Part shown: positions 15,901 through 25,368 of the stretch, in pieces
How positions within the stretch are numbered: the stretch's first letter is position 1
Layout of the letters: every line of letters starts with the position of its first letter
Assembly (NCBI RefSeq): GCF_043757465.1
Contig: NZ_JAYVPL010000166.1
Coordinates: 1 to 64,000, forward strand
Direction: 5' to 3'
Source of the DNA: Armatimonas sp043757465
GTDB lineage: Bacteria; Armatimonadota; Armatimonadia; Armatimonadales; Armatimonadaceae
DNA: 64,000 nucleotides
The notes under the pieces: model-generated
What the model saw: the letters and a program-made list of their open reading frames with translations, nothing else
Told to the model about the DNA's origin: nothing
Databases searched by the model: none
Made by a program: the position numbers and the translations under genes

Positions 15901-18534
15901 GTGTTGAAACCCAGACAATTAGTTCTTCTCGTCATCGTCCTCGCCCTGCTGGCCGCAGTTGTCACCTTTGCGCCGCTTGTGGCTCCTAACAGCGCCTTTG
16001 GAAAGAAGGTCACCCCACGGCTGGGGCTCGACATCCAGGGTGGTGCCCGTGTGGTGCTGGAGGCGGATCTCTCCACACTGCCCAAGGGCCAGAAGTGGAA
16101 CGACGAAACCCGCTCGTCTGTGCTACGAACACTGGACAACCGGGTCAACTCCAACGGAGTCGCCGAGCCGGTGATCACGCCGAAGGGCGACACCCAGTTT
16201 GTCGTCGAGATTCCCGCCGTCAAGAACGAGAAGGACATCCTCGACCAGCTCCAGAAGACCGCGCAGCTTGTGTTCTACTACAGCCAGGACTGGTACACGT
16301 CGGAGAAGAACAAGCTCGGGCGCTACGCCTTTGAGATGTCCACGGACAGCAGTCGCGAGAGCTATGAGATCACAGACAAAACGGCAAACAAGACCTTCCG
16401 TGACCCGTTCCACATTCTTGGAGCGCTGCGTGAGCTAGTGGATGCGGGCGAGCGAGCCGGTGCCAAGCCTGTCGCTCTCACTGCACCACTCAACACGCTG
16501 GGCGCATTTGCGGGCTTACAGACAGTCAAGATCCAGGAGAGCGACCTCAAGACCCTGGCAGCACTGGGCGATGAGCTAAGCCAGTTCAATGCCTTTCTAG
16601 CGGCGTCGCGCCGAGAGCTCGATGGCTCCGACCTCGCCCCGGGCCGCGCCCGGGCCAGCTTTGGCAACGGCACCAACGCTATTGTGGAGCTGGAGTTCAA
16701 CAAAAAAGGTCAGGAGAAGTTCGCCACTTTTACCAAGGCCCATACCGATGAGATCCTGATGATCTATCTGGATGGCCGTATCTTAATGGCCCCTAAGATC
16801 AACGACCCCATCACCGATGGCCGGGCGCAGATCTCCCCCTTCCCCACTCTCAAGGACGCCAAGAAGCTCTCAGACTATCTCAACGGCGGCGCCCTGCCCG
16901 TCACCCTGAATATTGTCCAACAACAGAGCTTAGAGGCGACTCTTGGCAAAGATGCGGTCAAGAGCGGTCTCGCGGCTGGTGTGGTCGCCCTGGTTCTTAT
17001 CGGTGTCTTCATGATCGGGATCTACCGACTGCCCGGCTTTGTGGCGGTCTGTGCCCTGCTCCTCTACACCCTCTTCACCTACGCGATCTTCGTGCTGATC
17101 CCGGTGACCTTCACGCTCCCGGGGATCGCGGGCTTTATCCTCTCGGTGGGTATGGCGGTGGACGCCAATATCCTGATCTTTGAGCGCACTAAAGAGGAGC
17201 TCAAGGCGGGTAAGAGCCTCAAAGTGGCGATCACAACCGGCTTCCAGCGGGCCTTCTCCGCGATCTTCGACTCCAACATGTGTACGGCGGTGACGAGCTT
17301 CTTGCTCTACCAGCTTGGCAACGGCAGTGTCCGTGGCTTCGCTCTCACCCTGATGATCGGTGTCGCGCTCTCGATGTTTACCGCGATCACGGTCACGCGC
17401 TCGTTTCTTCTGCTGCTGGTCGGCGAGAACAAGACCGTCAATCTGGAAGCCTGGGGGGTCAACAACCTCTGGCGACCGCACTTCAAGATCATCAGCCACC
17501 GCTTCCGCTGGTATATCCTCTCGCTTGCGATCATTGTCCCCGGTGTCGCCTTTGCGTTCATGGGCGGCTTCAAGCAGGGTATCGAGTTCACCGGGGGCTC
17601 CGAGCTCACTCTGAAGTTCGCCCAGCCGGTCACCCGCGCTGAGATCGAGAGTGCGGTGAGTGAGGCGGGCTTCAAGGAGGCGGCGGCACAGATCGCGGGT
17701 GATAATACCGTCTTGCTGCGGCTCCCTGCGGAAGCGGGCAAGAAAGAGATGGATGTCCGTGAGGCGGAGACCCTGGTCGAGAAACTCAAGGCCAAGTTCC
17801 CCAGTATCACCAAGCAGGGCTTTGAGCGCATCGGGGCCTCGATTTCTAAAGAGCTGACCCAGAACGCCTTCTCGTCTATCACCCTCTCATCGCTTTTTAT
17901 CGTTCTGTATCTGACGTTTCGGTTTGCCATTGGAGGCTTCAAGAACGGCCTGAAGTTCGGCGTGGCCGCGATTATCGCAATGCTCCACGATGTCGCTGTG
18001 CTGGTGGGCGTCTTTTGCTTCTTAGGGTGGTTTCTCAACTGGAAGATTGACTCGCTGTTCTTAACGGCGGCGCTCACCGTGGTGGGCTTCTCGGTTCACG
18101 ACACAATCATTATTTTTGACCGAATCCGGGAGAACTTGCAGCACCGAGGCGAGAAAGCCGATCTGGGTAATCTGATTGACGATTCAATCAACGAGACTTT
18201 TGCGCGCTCGCTCTTCACCAGCGGCACTGTGGTGCTAACACTTCTCGCGCTCCTGATCTTTGGCGGCTCGGTGATCCGGCCCCTGAACGCCGCGCTGCTC
18301 GTGGGGATCCTCTCGGGCACCTACTCCTCGATCTTCAACGCAGCCCCGATGGTCTTTGACTGGCAGCGTAGATTCGGCAAGAAGGGTCAGGGTCTAGCGG
18401 AGGTCAAGGAAGGCAAAGAAAGCCAGAGCGAACCCGTCCCCCCGACGCCCCCATCCGACGGAGGAGCGCCTGTTGAAGCCACCGAGCGCACCGGAACTTG
18501 GGCACAGGGACCACGTCCCAAGCGTAAGCCGTAG
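15901..18534 (+). CDS. secDF: Fused SecD-SecF protein translocase subunit
   Basis: An 877-residue membrane protein that uses the proton gradient to help complete Sec-dependent export. The SecD half (residues about 1-510) has the first TM, LGLDIQGGARVVLEAD, a large periplasmic P1 domain, and the TM block with GMAVDANILIFERTKEEL. The SecF half has GIEFTGGSELTLKF, HDVAVLVGVF and VGFSVHDTIIIFDRIREN. Both halves lie in one uninterrupted frame. The start is GTG 15901 (or TTG 15904) after AAGG. The C-terminus is a charged, Pro-rich tail. Its stop overlaps the recJ start region. Confidence 0.95.
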   Translation: MLKPRQLVLLVIVLALLAAVVTFAPLVAPNSAFGKKVTPRLGLDIQGGARVVLEADLSTLPKGQKWNDETRSSVLRTLDNRVNSNGVAEPVITPKGDTQFVVEIPAVKNEKDILDQLQKTAQLVFYYSQDWYTSEKNKLGRYAFEMSTDSSRESYEITDKTANKTFRDPFHILGALRELVDAGERAGAKPVALTAPLNTLGAFAGLQTVKIQESDLKTLAALGDELSQFNAFLAASRRELDGSDLAPGRARASFGNGTNAIVELEFNKKGQEKFATFTKAHTDEILMIYLDGRILMAPKINDPITDGRAQISPFPTLKDAKKLSDYLNGGALPVTLNIVQQQSLEATLGKDAVKSGLAAGVVALVLIGVFMIGIYRLPGFVAVCALLLYTLFTYAIFVLIPVTFTLPGIAGFILSVGMAVDANILIFERTKEELKAGKSLKVAITTGFQRAFSAIFDSNMCTAVTSFLLYQLGNGSVRGFALTLMIGVALSMFTAITVTRSFLLLLVGENKTVNLEAWGVNNLWRPHFKIISHRFRWYILSLAIIVPGVAFAFMGGFKQGIEFTGGSELTLKFAQPVTRAEIESAVSEAGFKEAAAQIAGDNTVLLRLPAEAGKKEMDVREAETLVEKLKAKFPSITKQGFERIGASISKELTQNAFSSITLSSLFIVLYLTFRFAIGGFKNGLKFGVAAIIAMLHDVAVLVGVFCFLGWFLNWKIDSLFLTAALTVVGFSVHDTIIIFDRIRENLQHRGEKADLGNLIDDSINETFARSLFTSGTVVLTLLALLIFGGSVIRPLNAALLVGILSGTYSSIFNAAPMVFDWQRRFGKKGQGLAEVKEGKESQSEPVPPTPPSDGGAPVEATERTGTWAQGPRPKRKP

Positions 18535-18536
18535 TG

Positions 18537-20270
18537 ATGACAGCGCCGACCCTGCTCGAAGCCCACTGGCGACTGGCCGCTCCCGACGAGACCCTGGTGC
18601 AACAGCTTGCGGGGGCGCTTCGGGTGGAGCCGCTGGTGGCGCGGCTGCTGATCAATCGGGGAATCACGGGAGTGAACCAGGCCACGCAGTATCTCTCGCC
18701 CCGCCTGGAGGATCTCCATGATCCGTACACGCTCCCCGATGTCGCAAAGGCGGTAGACAGGCTCACAAAGGCGATTCAGAGCGGTGAGCTGATCTTTGTC
18801 CACGGTGACTACGATGCCGACGGCGTGACGAGCGCGGCGCTCTGTCTCCGAGCCCTTACTAGCCTGGGGGCGAATGTAGTGGGCTTTGTCCCACGGCGCA
18901 CCGACGGCTACGACTTCCAGCCCTACGGCGCGGACAAAGCAAAAGAGCTTGGGGCGGGGCTGATCCTGACAGCGGACTGCGGTGTCTGCGCCCTGGAAGC
19001 CGTCGCCCACGCCAACTCCCTGGGCATTGATGTGATTGTCACCGATCACCACCGCCCGGGCAAGACACTCCCGGATGCCGTCGCCGTGGTAAACCCTTAC
19101 CGCGATGATGCCACGGTGCTTTTTCGGGATCTCTGCGGCGCGGGTGTCGCCTTCAAGGTTCTCGATGCCCTCACGGCGCGGCTCATGCCTGCGCACCAGA
19201 GTGCCTTTCGGCGTAACTTCGTGGACTTAGTGGCACTGGGCACGGTTGCTGATGCAAGCACGCTGGCGGGTGAAAATCGGATTCTGGTGCTGCACGGCCT
19301 CGCGATGCTGGCGACCGGCAAGAAGACGGGTGTGAAGGCGCTGCTCGCACGCGCCGGGCTGGAGGGCCGCGAGCTAACCGCGGAGAATATTGGATTCCAG
19401 CTCGGGCCGCGCCTCAATGCCGCCGGGCGCATGGAGGACGCCGATCTGGCGTACCGCTTGCTCATCACCCGCGATCCCGACGAAGCGGAGCAGCTTGTCG
19501 CCCGGATCGAGTCGCTCAACGACCTGCGCCGCAGCGAGACGGAGCGTGTGGTGCAGGAAGCCATGGCGGAGGCGCTGACCCAGGACGATCGGCGCGTGCT
19601 CGTGCTGGCGCGCCCGCGCTGGGGCAAGGGCCTGGTAGGGATTGTCGCGGGCCGGATCGCCGAGACTCTACGCCGCCCTACCCTGATCCTGAGCTACGAC
19701 GAAAAGACCGACAGCTACGGCGGCTCCGGGCGAACCTACGGCAGCTTCAGCTTGTTGGATGCACTCCATGCCTGCGCCGATCTTCTTGGGCGCTACGGCG
19801 GGCACTCGGCCAGTGCGGGGGTCAATGTCTCCGCCGCGAACCTGGAGGCGTTCCGCGAGCGCATCCACGAGGTGGCTGAGGGACTCATCAGCGACGAACC
19901 CGAGCCCATTACGCTGGAGATAGATGCCGAGCTTGCCGACACGCGCCTTCTCACCCAGAGCCTAGTGGAGTCGCTCCAGGCACTCGCTCCTTTTGGCCGC
20001 GACAACCCCGACCCCGTGTTTCTGACGTGTGGTGGTATTGTCACGGAGGCGAGGCGCGTCGGCAAAGATAACAACACCGCGATCTTCCAGATCAAGCTGC
20101 CGGGACGGCCGTGGCCCACCAAGGCCGTGCGCTTCAAGTCCGGCGACTGGACCGAGCGTGTCCAGCCAGGCGAGCGCGTGGACATTGTCTACAGCCCCAA
20201 GCTCAACGAGTGGAACGGAAAAGTCAGTGTCGAGCTCACGCTTCTGGATCTGCGGCCTTCCCTAAACTAG
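18537..20270 (+). CDS. recJ: Single-stranded-DNA exonuclease RecJ
   Basis: A 577-residue DHH-superfamily 5'-3' exonuclease for recombination and mismatch repair. The manganese motifs are VHGDYDADGVTSAAL (motif I), LTADCGV and VIVTDHHRPG (DHH). The DHHA1 domain has YGGSGRTYGSFSLLDALHACADLLGRYGGH split over GGSGRT and GGHSASAG. The OB-like C-terminal domain ends with KLNEWNGKVSVEL, usual for RecJ. Length is typical. ATG 18537 directly follows GTG 18534, which overlaps the secDF stop; either could start translation. Its stop lies one base from the stop of the convergent CotH-like gene. Confidence 0.94.
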   Translation: MTAPTLLEAHWRLAAPDETLVQQLAGALRVEPLVARLLINRGITGVNQATQYLSPRLEDLHDPYTLPDVAKAVDRLTKAIQSGELIFVHGDYDADGVTSAALCLRALTSLGANVVGFVPRRTDGYDFQPYGADKAKELGAGLILTADCGVCALEAVAHANSLGIDVIVTDHHRPGKTLPDAVAVVNPYRDDATVLFRDLCGAGVAFKVLDALTARLMPAHQSAFRRNFVDLVALGTVADASTLAGENRILVLHGLAMLATGKKTGVKALLARAGLEGRELTAENIGFQLGPRLNAAGRMEDADLAYRLLITRDPDEAEQLVARIESLNDLRRSETERVVQEAMAEALTQDDRRVLVLARPRWGKGLVGIVAGRIAETLRRPTLILSYDEKTDSYGGSGRTYGSFSLLDALHACADLLGRYGGHSASAGVNVSAANLEAFRERIHEVAEGLISDEPEPITLEIDAELADTRLLTQSLVESLQALAPFGRDNPDPVFLTCGGIVTEARRVGKDNNTAIFQIKLPGRPWPTKAVRFKSGDWTERVQPGERVDIVYSPKLNEWNGKVSVELTLLDLRPSLN

Positions 20271-20271
20271 A

Positions 20272-21273
20272 CTAGCTCAGCTTGGGCAGCTCACTGCGCA
20301 CATAGGCCACGCGTCGGGCGAGCCGCTCCTTGAGCCCCCGTAGCTCGTTCTCAAACCCACCCACCCACTCTGGGTGGCCGGTCGCCTTCAGCGCATCGAG
20401 CGTGCGTGGTGCGCGGCTGTCAATGTGCCCGTGGAGCTTTGCCAGCGTGAAGTGTGTTTGGCTGGCCTCCCAGAGCTGATCCATCCCATGCGGAACAAAA
20501 ACCGCCTTGCCCCTGCTCGGCAGAAAGACTCGGTAGTTATTGGGCTTGCGTACGTAGCCATCCCAGTCCGTGGTAATAATTTGCAGCGCCGCATTGGCAC
20601 AAAAGCGCTCCACATCCACCACCCGCTCCACAGCGGCGTAGCCCTGGTTGCACGCCTCCACCAGAACCTTCAAGTCGCGCCTCTGATTGTCTGTCCCCGT
20701 ATCCAGCTTTAGCGCGCCGTCAATATCCGTGCAGAATCCCCCATCGTAGAGATTCCCCTCAGGGCTGGGAAAGTTGCGCCGCAGCCAAATCTTATCAAAG
20801 CCCTCTTTTAAGACAGAGAGCCCCACTTTGCGGCCATTGAGGTCCACCAGCGCGTGCGCACACCGACACGCGGGAACCCCCATGGCGAGCGCAAGCTCAT
20901 TGGCGAGTAGCTCGTGCAAGTAGCTGCCATCCTGGACACCATTATTGAGATGGATCTTCTCCACCCCAAAGAGATGCTGGCCTTTCACAAACTTATCAAA
21001 ATTCAGGGTAAGGCCTGGCTTATCGTTCCAGTCGCGCCAGGAACCCGCTGCACCTTTGAGGTGCAGTCCGACATCGGCAAACTCCTGCTGTCCAATGCGA
21101 AGCTGGGCTCGAACGGCCTTGCGTGGGTCTTTTCCCAGTAGATCCAGGTTCGCCGGATCTACCGTGATCTGAAAAATGGGCACTGAGCCCACGGGCTTAA
21201 AAAGCCCGGAGCTCAGGTCTGCGGGGGGCAGCAGCGGGGCAAGCTGTCGGGCAATTAAATCCTGCAGGGTCAT
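20272..21273 (-). CDS. CotH-like kinase family protein
   Basis: A 333-residue protein resembling CotH spore-coat kinases: the region FKPVGSVPIFQITVDPANLDLL, AQLRIGQQEFADVGLHLKGAAGSW, the lysine-containing KPGLTLNFDKF, and HLNNGVQDGSYLHELLANELA, VGLSVLKEGFDK and ITTDWDGYVRKPNNYRVF (the Asp-containing metal site) follow the family layout. No signal peptide is visible. CotH-like proteins are widespread outside spore formers, with unknown targets. ATG 21273 is preferred; the longer frame to 21462 lies inside the divergent kinase gene. A -10-like TACCCT is eight bases upstream. Confidence 0.75.
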   Translation of the reverse strand: MTLQDLIARQLAPLLPPADLSSGLFKPVGSVPIFQITVDPANLDLLGKDPRKAVRAQLRIGQQEFADVGLHLKGAAGSWRDWNDKPGLTLNFDKFVKGQHLFGVEKIHLNNGVQDGSYLHELLANELALAMGVPACRCAHALVDLNGRKVGLSVLKEGFDKIWLRRNFPSPEGNLYDGGFCTDIDGALKLDTGTDNQRRDLKVLVEACNQGYAAVERVVDVERFCANAALQIITTDWDGYVRKPNNYRVFLPSRGKAVFVPHGMDQLWEASQTHFTLAKLHGHIDSRAPRTLDALKATGHPEWVGGFENELRGLKERLARRVAYVRSELPKLS

Positions 21274-21281
21274 CGTTAAAA

Positions 21282-21291
21282 AGGGTACCCT
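21282..21291. promoter_or_regulatory. Shared divergent -10-like boxes around GGGTACCC
   Basis: AGGGTACCCT is self-complementary, so TACCCT is presented in both directions: 21286-21291 on the plus strand, six bases before ATG 21298, and 21282-21287 on the minus strand, eight bases before ATG 21273. Both genes would be leaderless. The match to TATAAT is poor, so this is tentative. Confidence 0.3.
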
Positions 21292-21297
21292 AAAGTC

Positions 21298-22206
21298 ATG
21301 GTTGTTGGATTCGGGCTGCTCAATAAAGACTTCGTCGCCGTCGTTCCCCGCTGGAAGCCCGACACCAAAGTGCGAGCAACGCGCTACTTCGAGCAAGTGG
21401 GAGGGCCGGTTCCCGTGGCACTCACCACCGTGGCAAAGCTGGGCGGGCTGGCCTGTGTCCACTTAGGCGTGGTCGGCGATGACCGAGATGCAGATGATCT
21501 GGCACGCAGTCTGGAGGAACAAGGTGTCTCCTCCGACTTACAGCGGGCGTCGGGCACCGTGACAAGCCGCTCTCTCGTGCTCCTAGATGCGCACGATGGC
21601 TCCCGTACTCTGGCAAACTACGCCGAGGAGCTGCCTTGCATGACCTTCACACCCGCCCACGACGACCTCCTCAGCCAGGCAAGCCTGTTGCATCTCGATG
21701 GCCGCGACCTGGGCGGCGCACTCCACGCCGCGCAGCTCGTCAAAGCGGCAGGCGGCCAGGTCTCGTTTGATCTGGGAACCATGCGCCCGGGCCGTGAGGC
21801 GCTCTTCCCCCTCTGCGACATCCTTCTTGCCAGCAAGGGCGGCGGCGCGGGGGCGTTCCCAGAGCATACGGGCGATCCCGCCGCGCAAGTGCGCGGTTTT
21901 CTTGCGGCAGGTGTCAAAGTAGCAGGCGTCACGCTGGCAGAGAAAGGCGTGCTGCTCGCCACGCACGAGCAGCCCGAGCCGGTCTTTCTGCCCGCCTTCC
22001 CGATCCCAAACGTGGTTGACACCTGCGGGGCGGGCGATGTCTTCCACGGCGCATTTTGCTGGGCCTACGCCACCGGAATGCCCCCACATGCCGCTGCCAA
22101 CTTCGCCCAAGCAACAGTCGCGCTGCGCGTCCAGCACTACGGCAACCGCGCTGGACTGCCTGATCGGGCTACTGTCGAAGTGTTCATCAAAAAGGTAAGA
22201 CCATGA
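21298..22206 (+). CDS. PfkB family carbohydrate kinase
   Basis: A 302-residue ribokinase-fold sugar kinase. The N-terminal glycine motif region is QVGGPVPVALTTVAKLGG, and the C-terminal PfkB signature DTCGAGDVFHGAFCWAYATG contains the anion hole and catalytic Asp. A gene for an aldo/keto reductase overlaps its stop by four bases (ATGA), so the two likely act on related sugars or polyols. The substrate cannot be told. No Shine-Dalgarno sequence is seen before ATG 21298. Confidence 0.88.
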   Translation: MVVGFGLLNKDFVAVVPRWKPDTKVRATRYFEQVGGPVPVALTTVAKLGGLACVHLGVVGDDRDADDLARSLEEQGVSSDLQRASGTVTSRSLVLLDAHDGSRTLANYAEELPCMTFTPAHDDLLSQASLLHLDGRDLGGALHAAQLVKAAGGQVSFDLGTMRPGREALFPLCDILLASKGGGAGAFPEHTGDPAAQVRGFLAAGVKVAGVTLAEKGVLLATHEQPEPVFLPAFPIPNVVDTCGAGDVFHGAFCWAYATGMPPHAAANFAQATVALRVQHYGNRAGLPDRATVEVFIKKVRP

Positions 22207-23117
22207 ACTTTGATCATTTATTTCCGCTGGGCTACGGTGCGGGCTCGCTGGGTACAGCGCTGACGGGTGATGCCGCAATCCGTCATGTCGCACTCTATCT
22301 GGAGGCGGGCGGCAATGTCTTTGACACGGCGCATGTCTATGCCTGCTGGCAGCCCGGTGGCGTGGGGGCGAGCGAGCGGGAGCTAGGACACGTCTTGAAG
22401 CAGCTCGGCGTTTTAGAGAAGGCGGTGATTGTGACCAAGGGCGGGCACCCGGCGTTTGGCACCGAGTACCCGCGACCTGCGCACTTTCTCGCGCCCGAGG
22501 TGCTCCAGCAAGATATCACCGAAAGCTGCGAGCGCCTCGGAGTGGAGCGCATTCCGATCTATCTCCTCCACCGCGACGATGGCATCACGCCCGTTGTGGA
22601 GATTCTAGAGCCCCTGCAAGATGCCCGACTCGGGGCGATTGGCGTGAGCAATTGGTCGGTGGAGCGCATCGCGGAGGCCAATGCTGTGGCTGCGGCACAG
22701 GGTAGGAAGGGTTTTGCCCTCTCACAGATTCAGGGCAGCCTTGCGACTCCTTCGTGGCCCATCACCGCTGACCCGACCACACGCTACCTCACCCCAACGG
22801 AAATTGCCTTTGGCCTGCCCCTGATGTTCTACTCCGCCACGGCGGGTGGCTACTTTGCCGGAAAGCCCGCACGGCTCTACGACACGCCGGAGAACGCGGC
22901 AAGAAAAGAGCGGGCAGAGCAATTGGCCGAAAAATACGGCGCGACAGCAACACAGATCGCGTTGGCCTGGCTTCGTAGCCTCCCCCTACCGACGCTCCCG
23001 CTCTTTGGCACCACCGACGAGGCACATCTTCGGGAGATTCTTGGGGCGGCATCGCTCACACTCACGCCCGACGAAGCACACTGGCTTACTGAAGGCGATA
23101 CCAGCGAACGAGCTTGA
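22203..23117 (+). CDS. Aldo/keto reductase
   Basis: A 304-residue NADPH-dependent oxidoreductase with the (beta/alpha)8 fold. The catalytic tetrad is visible: Asp and Tyr in FDTAHVY, Lys in VTKGGH, and His in YLLHRDDG. Also present are GAIGVSNWSVERI and ATQIALAWLRSLP (cofactor side). AAGG lies seven bases before ATG, and the start overlaps the stop of the sugar kinase. The last 32 bases overlap the convergent NlpC/P60 gene. Confidence 0.9.
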   Translation: MNFDHLFPLGYGAGSLGTALTGDAAIRHVALYLEAGGNVFDTAHVYACWQPGGVGASERELGHVLKQLGVLEKAVIVTKGGHPAFGTEYPRPAHFLAPEVLQQDITESCERLGVERIPIYLLHRDDGITPVVEILEPLQDARLGAIGVSNWSVERIAEANAVAAAQGRKGFALSQIQGSLATPSWPITADPTTRYLTPTEIAFGLPLMFYSATAGGYFAGKPARLYDTPENAARKERAEQLAEKYGATATQIALAWLRSLPLPTLPLFGTTDEAHLREILGAASLTLTPDEAHWLTEGDTSERA

Positions 23118-23811
23118 CAGGGGTGCTGAACCAGGCGTCTTTTTCATCAGGGGCAGTCTTGCTTACGACGGCAAACTTGCCCTTGGGGTCGGCGTTGATC
23201 CAGGTTTGCTCGCCCAGATACGCTAAGATATGCTGCCCACTCTCAGTGACGGCAAGGTCGCCAGGGTGGAGATTGGTGTAGTCCGCCGTATTGAGCGTCG
23301 TACGGGCGTTGGTCACGTAGGTGCGCCCCGTGTAGCCTTCCCCAATCTCCTTGGCCGACGCGTCGTACCACCAGAGGGCGGCACCAGAGCGCAGGAGCCC
23401 GAGGTCTTTGGTGCGCCAACCCTCCGAGAAACACGTGTCTATCATGGCGCAACGGATCAGGCCGGAGCAATCTATCCCCCACCGGCTCTCGCCCCCCCAG
23501 ATATACGGGACGCCCTCATAGCTCTTGAGCGCCGTGGTGTAGGTAGTCTGCATCCGCACCCCATCGGCATTTCGGTAGGGCATCAGCGCCAGCCCGACGG
23601 CAGCGGCAAGCGGGAGAAGAAAGACAACCCGCGCGACAATCAAGTTCCAGAACAAAAATAAACCACCCGCCCAGGCGACAAAGACACTCCCGACAAGAAG
23701 CTTACGCACCATGCCACTCTGAACGGGAATCAGTACAAGCACCAGGCAAAGAAATAACAGTGCTCCCCAAGCATAGAGCTTAATCCGTCGCCGTTGCCGT
23801 CGTGTCGTCAT
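23086..23811 (-). CDS. Membrane-anchored NlpC/P60-type peptidase
   Basis: A 241-residue protein with two to three TM segments in residues 12-78 and a periplasmic NlpC/P60-like cysteine peptidase domain. The catalytic Cys is C115 in WGIDCSGLIR, with the preceding PYIWGGES motif, and the His is near residue 195 in ESGQHILAYLG after the usual HPGDL. Such enzymes cut cell-wall peptides. It starts seven bases after the MOSC gene and so belongs to the asd-dapA-MOSC run, where diaminopimelate for the wall is made. Confidence 0.8.
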   Translation of the reverse strand: MTTRRQRRRIKLYAWGALLFLCLVLVLIPVQSGMVRKLLVGSVFVAWAGGLFLFWNLIVARVVFLLPLAAAVGLALMPYRNADGVRMQTTYTTALKSYEGVPYIWGGESRWGIDCSGLIRCAMIDTCFSEGWRTKDLGLLRSGAALWWYDASAKEIGEGYTGRTYVTNARTTLNTADYTNLHPGDLAVTESGQHILAYLGEQTWINADPKGKFAVVSKTAPDEKDAWFSTPVKLVRWYRLQ

Positions 23812-23818
23812 GCGTTTC

Positions 23819-24475
23819 TTACTCCTGTAAACTACCCAATCGTCGCCGTAGGCCGCGTTTCCAGACGGCAGACAGCTCCGGTATCTCCAGCAGACGCTCG
23901 ATCAGAGCGACATTGATCTCTTTACCCAGCAGCCCTCGGTTGGCATCGTCCACGCTCATTGCCTGTTGCGGGCGGCTCTCCAGAGTCAGCAGATCACCTG
24001 CCTGAGTAACCCCAGGCGTGAGAACACGCAAGTACCAGCCAGACTTCCCCGTCGCCATCACTGACTTGAGAAAGCCCTTGATCCCCAGCTTACGCTCTTG
24101 TTTGCTGCACGGAAAGCGCGGCTGTGAGACCTGCACCCGCGCCGTCCCAATGGCATAAATATCCCCGATACAGACCAGAGTTTCGTCGGCCTCACTGCCC
24201 GTCAGTGTCCAGTTCTCCCCGACGGCTCCAGGCGCAAGCACAACGCCGTAGACGCTGTTCCAGTGGTGAAAGTGCGCCAGCGGATGCACACAGACTGCCT
24301 GATCTTTCGAGCCATGGTGCTTCGTATCGGCCACTTTATCGCCCTCAAGCCCACGTAGCCCCAGCGTCACCGGCCCGCTCACCTCCATCCGATAGATCGC
24401 GGTGCGCCACTCGCCCTTGCTATCGGTCCGGGTCTGTGGCTGCCCAATTAGCTGCGAGTGAATCGTCAGACTCAT
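23819..24475 (-). CDS. MOSC domain protein (YiiM-like)
   Basis: A 218-residue MOSC-domain protein, similar in layout to E. coli YiiM, a molybdenum-dependent protein for reducing N-hydroxylated bases. Family landmarks are LEGDKVADTKHHGSKDQAV, GAVGENWTLTG, CIGDIYAIGTARVQVSQPRFPCSK with the conserved Mo-ligand Cys, and GWYLRVLTPG. Its ATG overlaps the dapA stop by four bases. The association with dapA is probably only transcriptional. Confidence 0.88.
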   Translation of the reverse strand: MSLTIHSQLIGQPQTRTDSKGEWRTAIYRMEVSGPVTLGLRGLEGDKVADTKHHGSKDQAVCVHPLAHFHHWNSVYGVVLAPGAVGENWTLTGSEADETLVCIGDIYAIGTARVQVSQPRFPCSKQERKLGIKGFLKSVMATGKSGWYLRVLTPGVTQAGDLLTLESRPQQAMSVDDANRGLLGKEINVALIERLLEIPELSAVWKRGLRRRLGSLQE

Positions 24476-25368
24476 ACGGAAAGCCCATGCTCCCGCAAGA
24501 CACTCAGGATTGACTCCGTCTCGTGTTCATTACAGTCCACGAGTGGCAGGCGCACTCTCCCGACATTCAGGCCAAATGCCCGAAGTGCGCACTTGGTCGG
24601 GGCGGGCGAGGGAACCGAGAACATCACTTTCGCGACGGGCAATGTCTTGAGGAAGAGTTCTGCCGCCTCAGCCTGATTGCCGGCAAACCATGCCTGGTGC
24701 ACCGCCTGAAGCTCCGGGCCAATCACATGGGAGATCACGCTCACCACGCCCGCCCCCCCCAGTGCCAGCGTCGAGAGAACCGTCCCATCATCGCCGGAGT
24801 AGACATCAAAGCTCTCCGGGGTATTCAGCAGAATATCTCCCACTTGCTGCAGATTCGCCGACGCTTCTTTGATCGCCACGATAGTCGGGCAATCCGTGGC
24901 GAGCCGAATCACTGTGGCGGGTTCTAAGTTGGTGATCGTGCGCCCAGGGACATTGTAGAGCATCACGGGCAGCTCCGTGGCGCTGGCAACGGCCTTGAAG
25001 TGCTGGTACAGCCCCTCCTGGCTCGGCTTGTTGTAGTAGGGCACCACAGCCAAGAGCGCTCCGGCACCGGCGGCTTTGGCATCGTGCGCGGCCTCGATCA
25101 CCTCCGCCGTATTATTCCCCCCGATACCCGCGATCACTCTATCGGAGCCTATCGCGTCCACAACCGCCTTCACCAGCGCTGCTTTTTCGTCGCGGCTCGT
25201 GGTTGGCGACTCGCCCGTGGTGCCATTGATCACCAGCGCATCCGAGCCATTGTCTAAGAGCCACTTTGCCAGCGCCACAGCCTCGACAAAGTCAATCGCA
25301 CCGTGCACCTGAAAAGGTGTCACCATCGCCGTCACCACATACCCCCACCGGGGCCGCATTCCACGCAT
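24472..25368 (-). CDS. dapA: 4-hydroxy-tetrahydrodipicolinate synthase
   Basis: A 298-residue class I aldolase that condenses pyruvate with aspartate semialdehyde, the first committed step towards diaminopimelate and lysine. Pyruvate site motif NGTTGESPTTS is near residue 48, the catalytic Tyr is in MLYNVPGRT, and the Schiff-base Lys is in VAIKEAS near residue 164. The start codon directly follows the asd stop, and the gene overlaps the MOSC gene at its 3' end. GTP/lysine feedback sites cannot be judged. Confidence 0.95.
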   Translation of the reverse strand: MRGMRPRWGYVVTAMVTPFQVHGAIDFVEAVALAKWLLDNGSDALVINGTTGESPTTSRDEKAALVKAVVDAIGSDRVIAGIGGNNTAEVIEAAHDAKAAGAGALLAVVPYYNKPSQEGLYQHFKAVASATELPVMLYNVPGRTITNLEPATVIRLATDCPTIVAIKEASANLQQVGDILLNTPESFDVYSGDDGTVLSTLALGGAGVVSVISHVIGPELQAVHQAWFAGNQAEAAELFLKTLPVAKVMFSVPSPAPTKCALRAFGLNVGRVRLPLVDCNEHETESILSVLREHGLSV

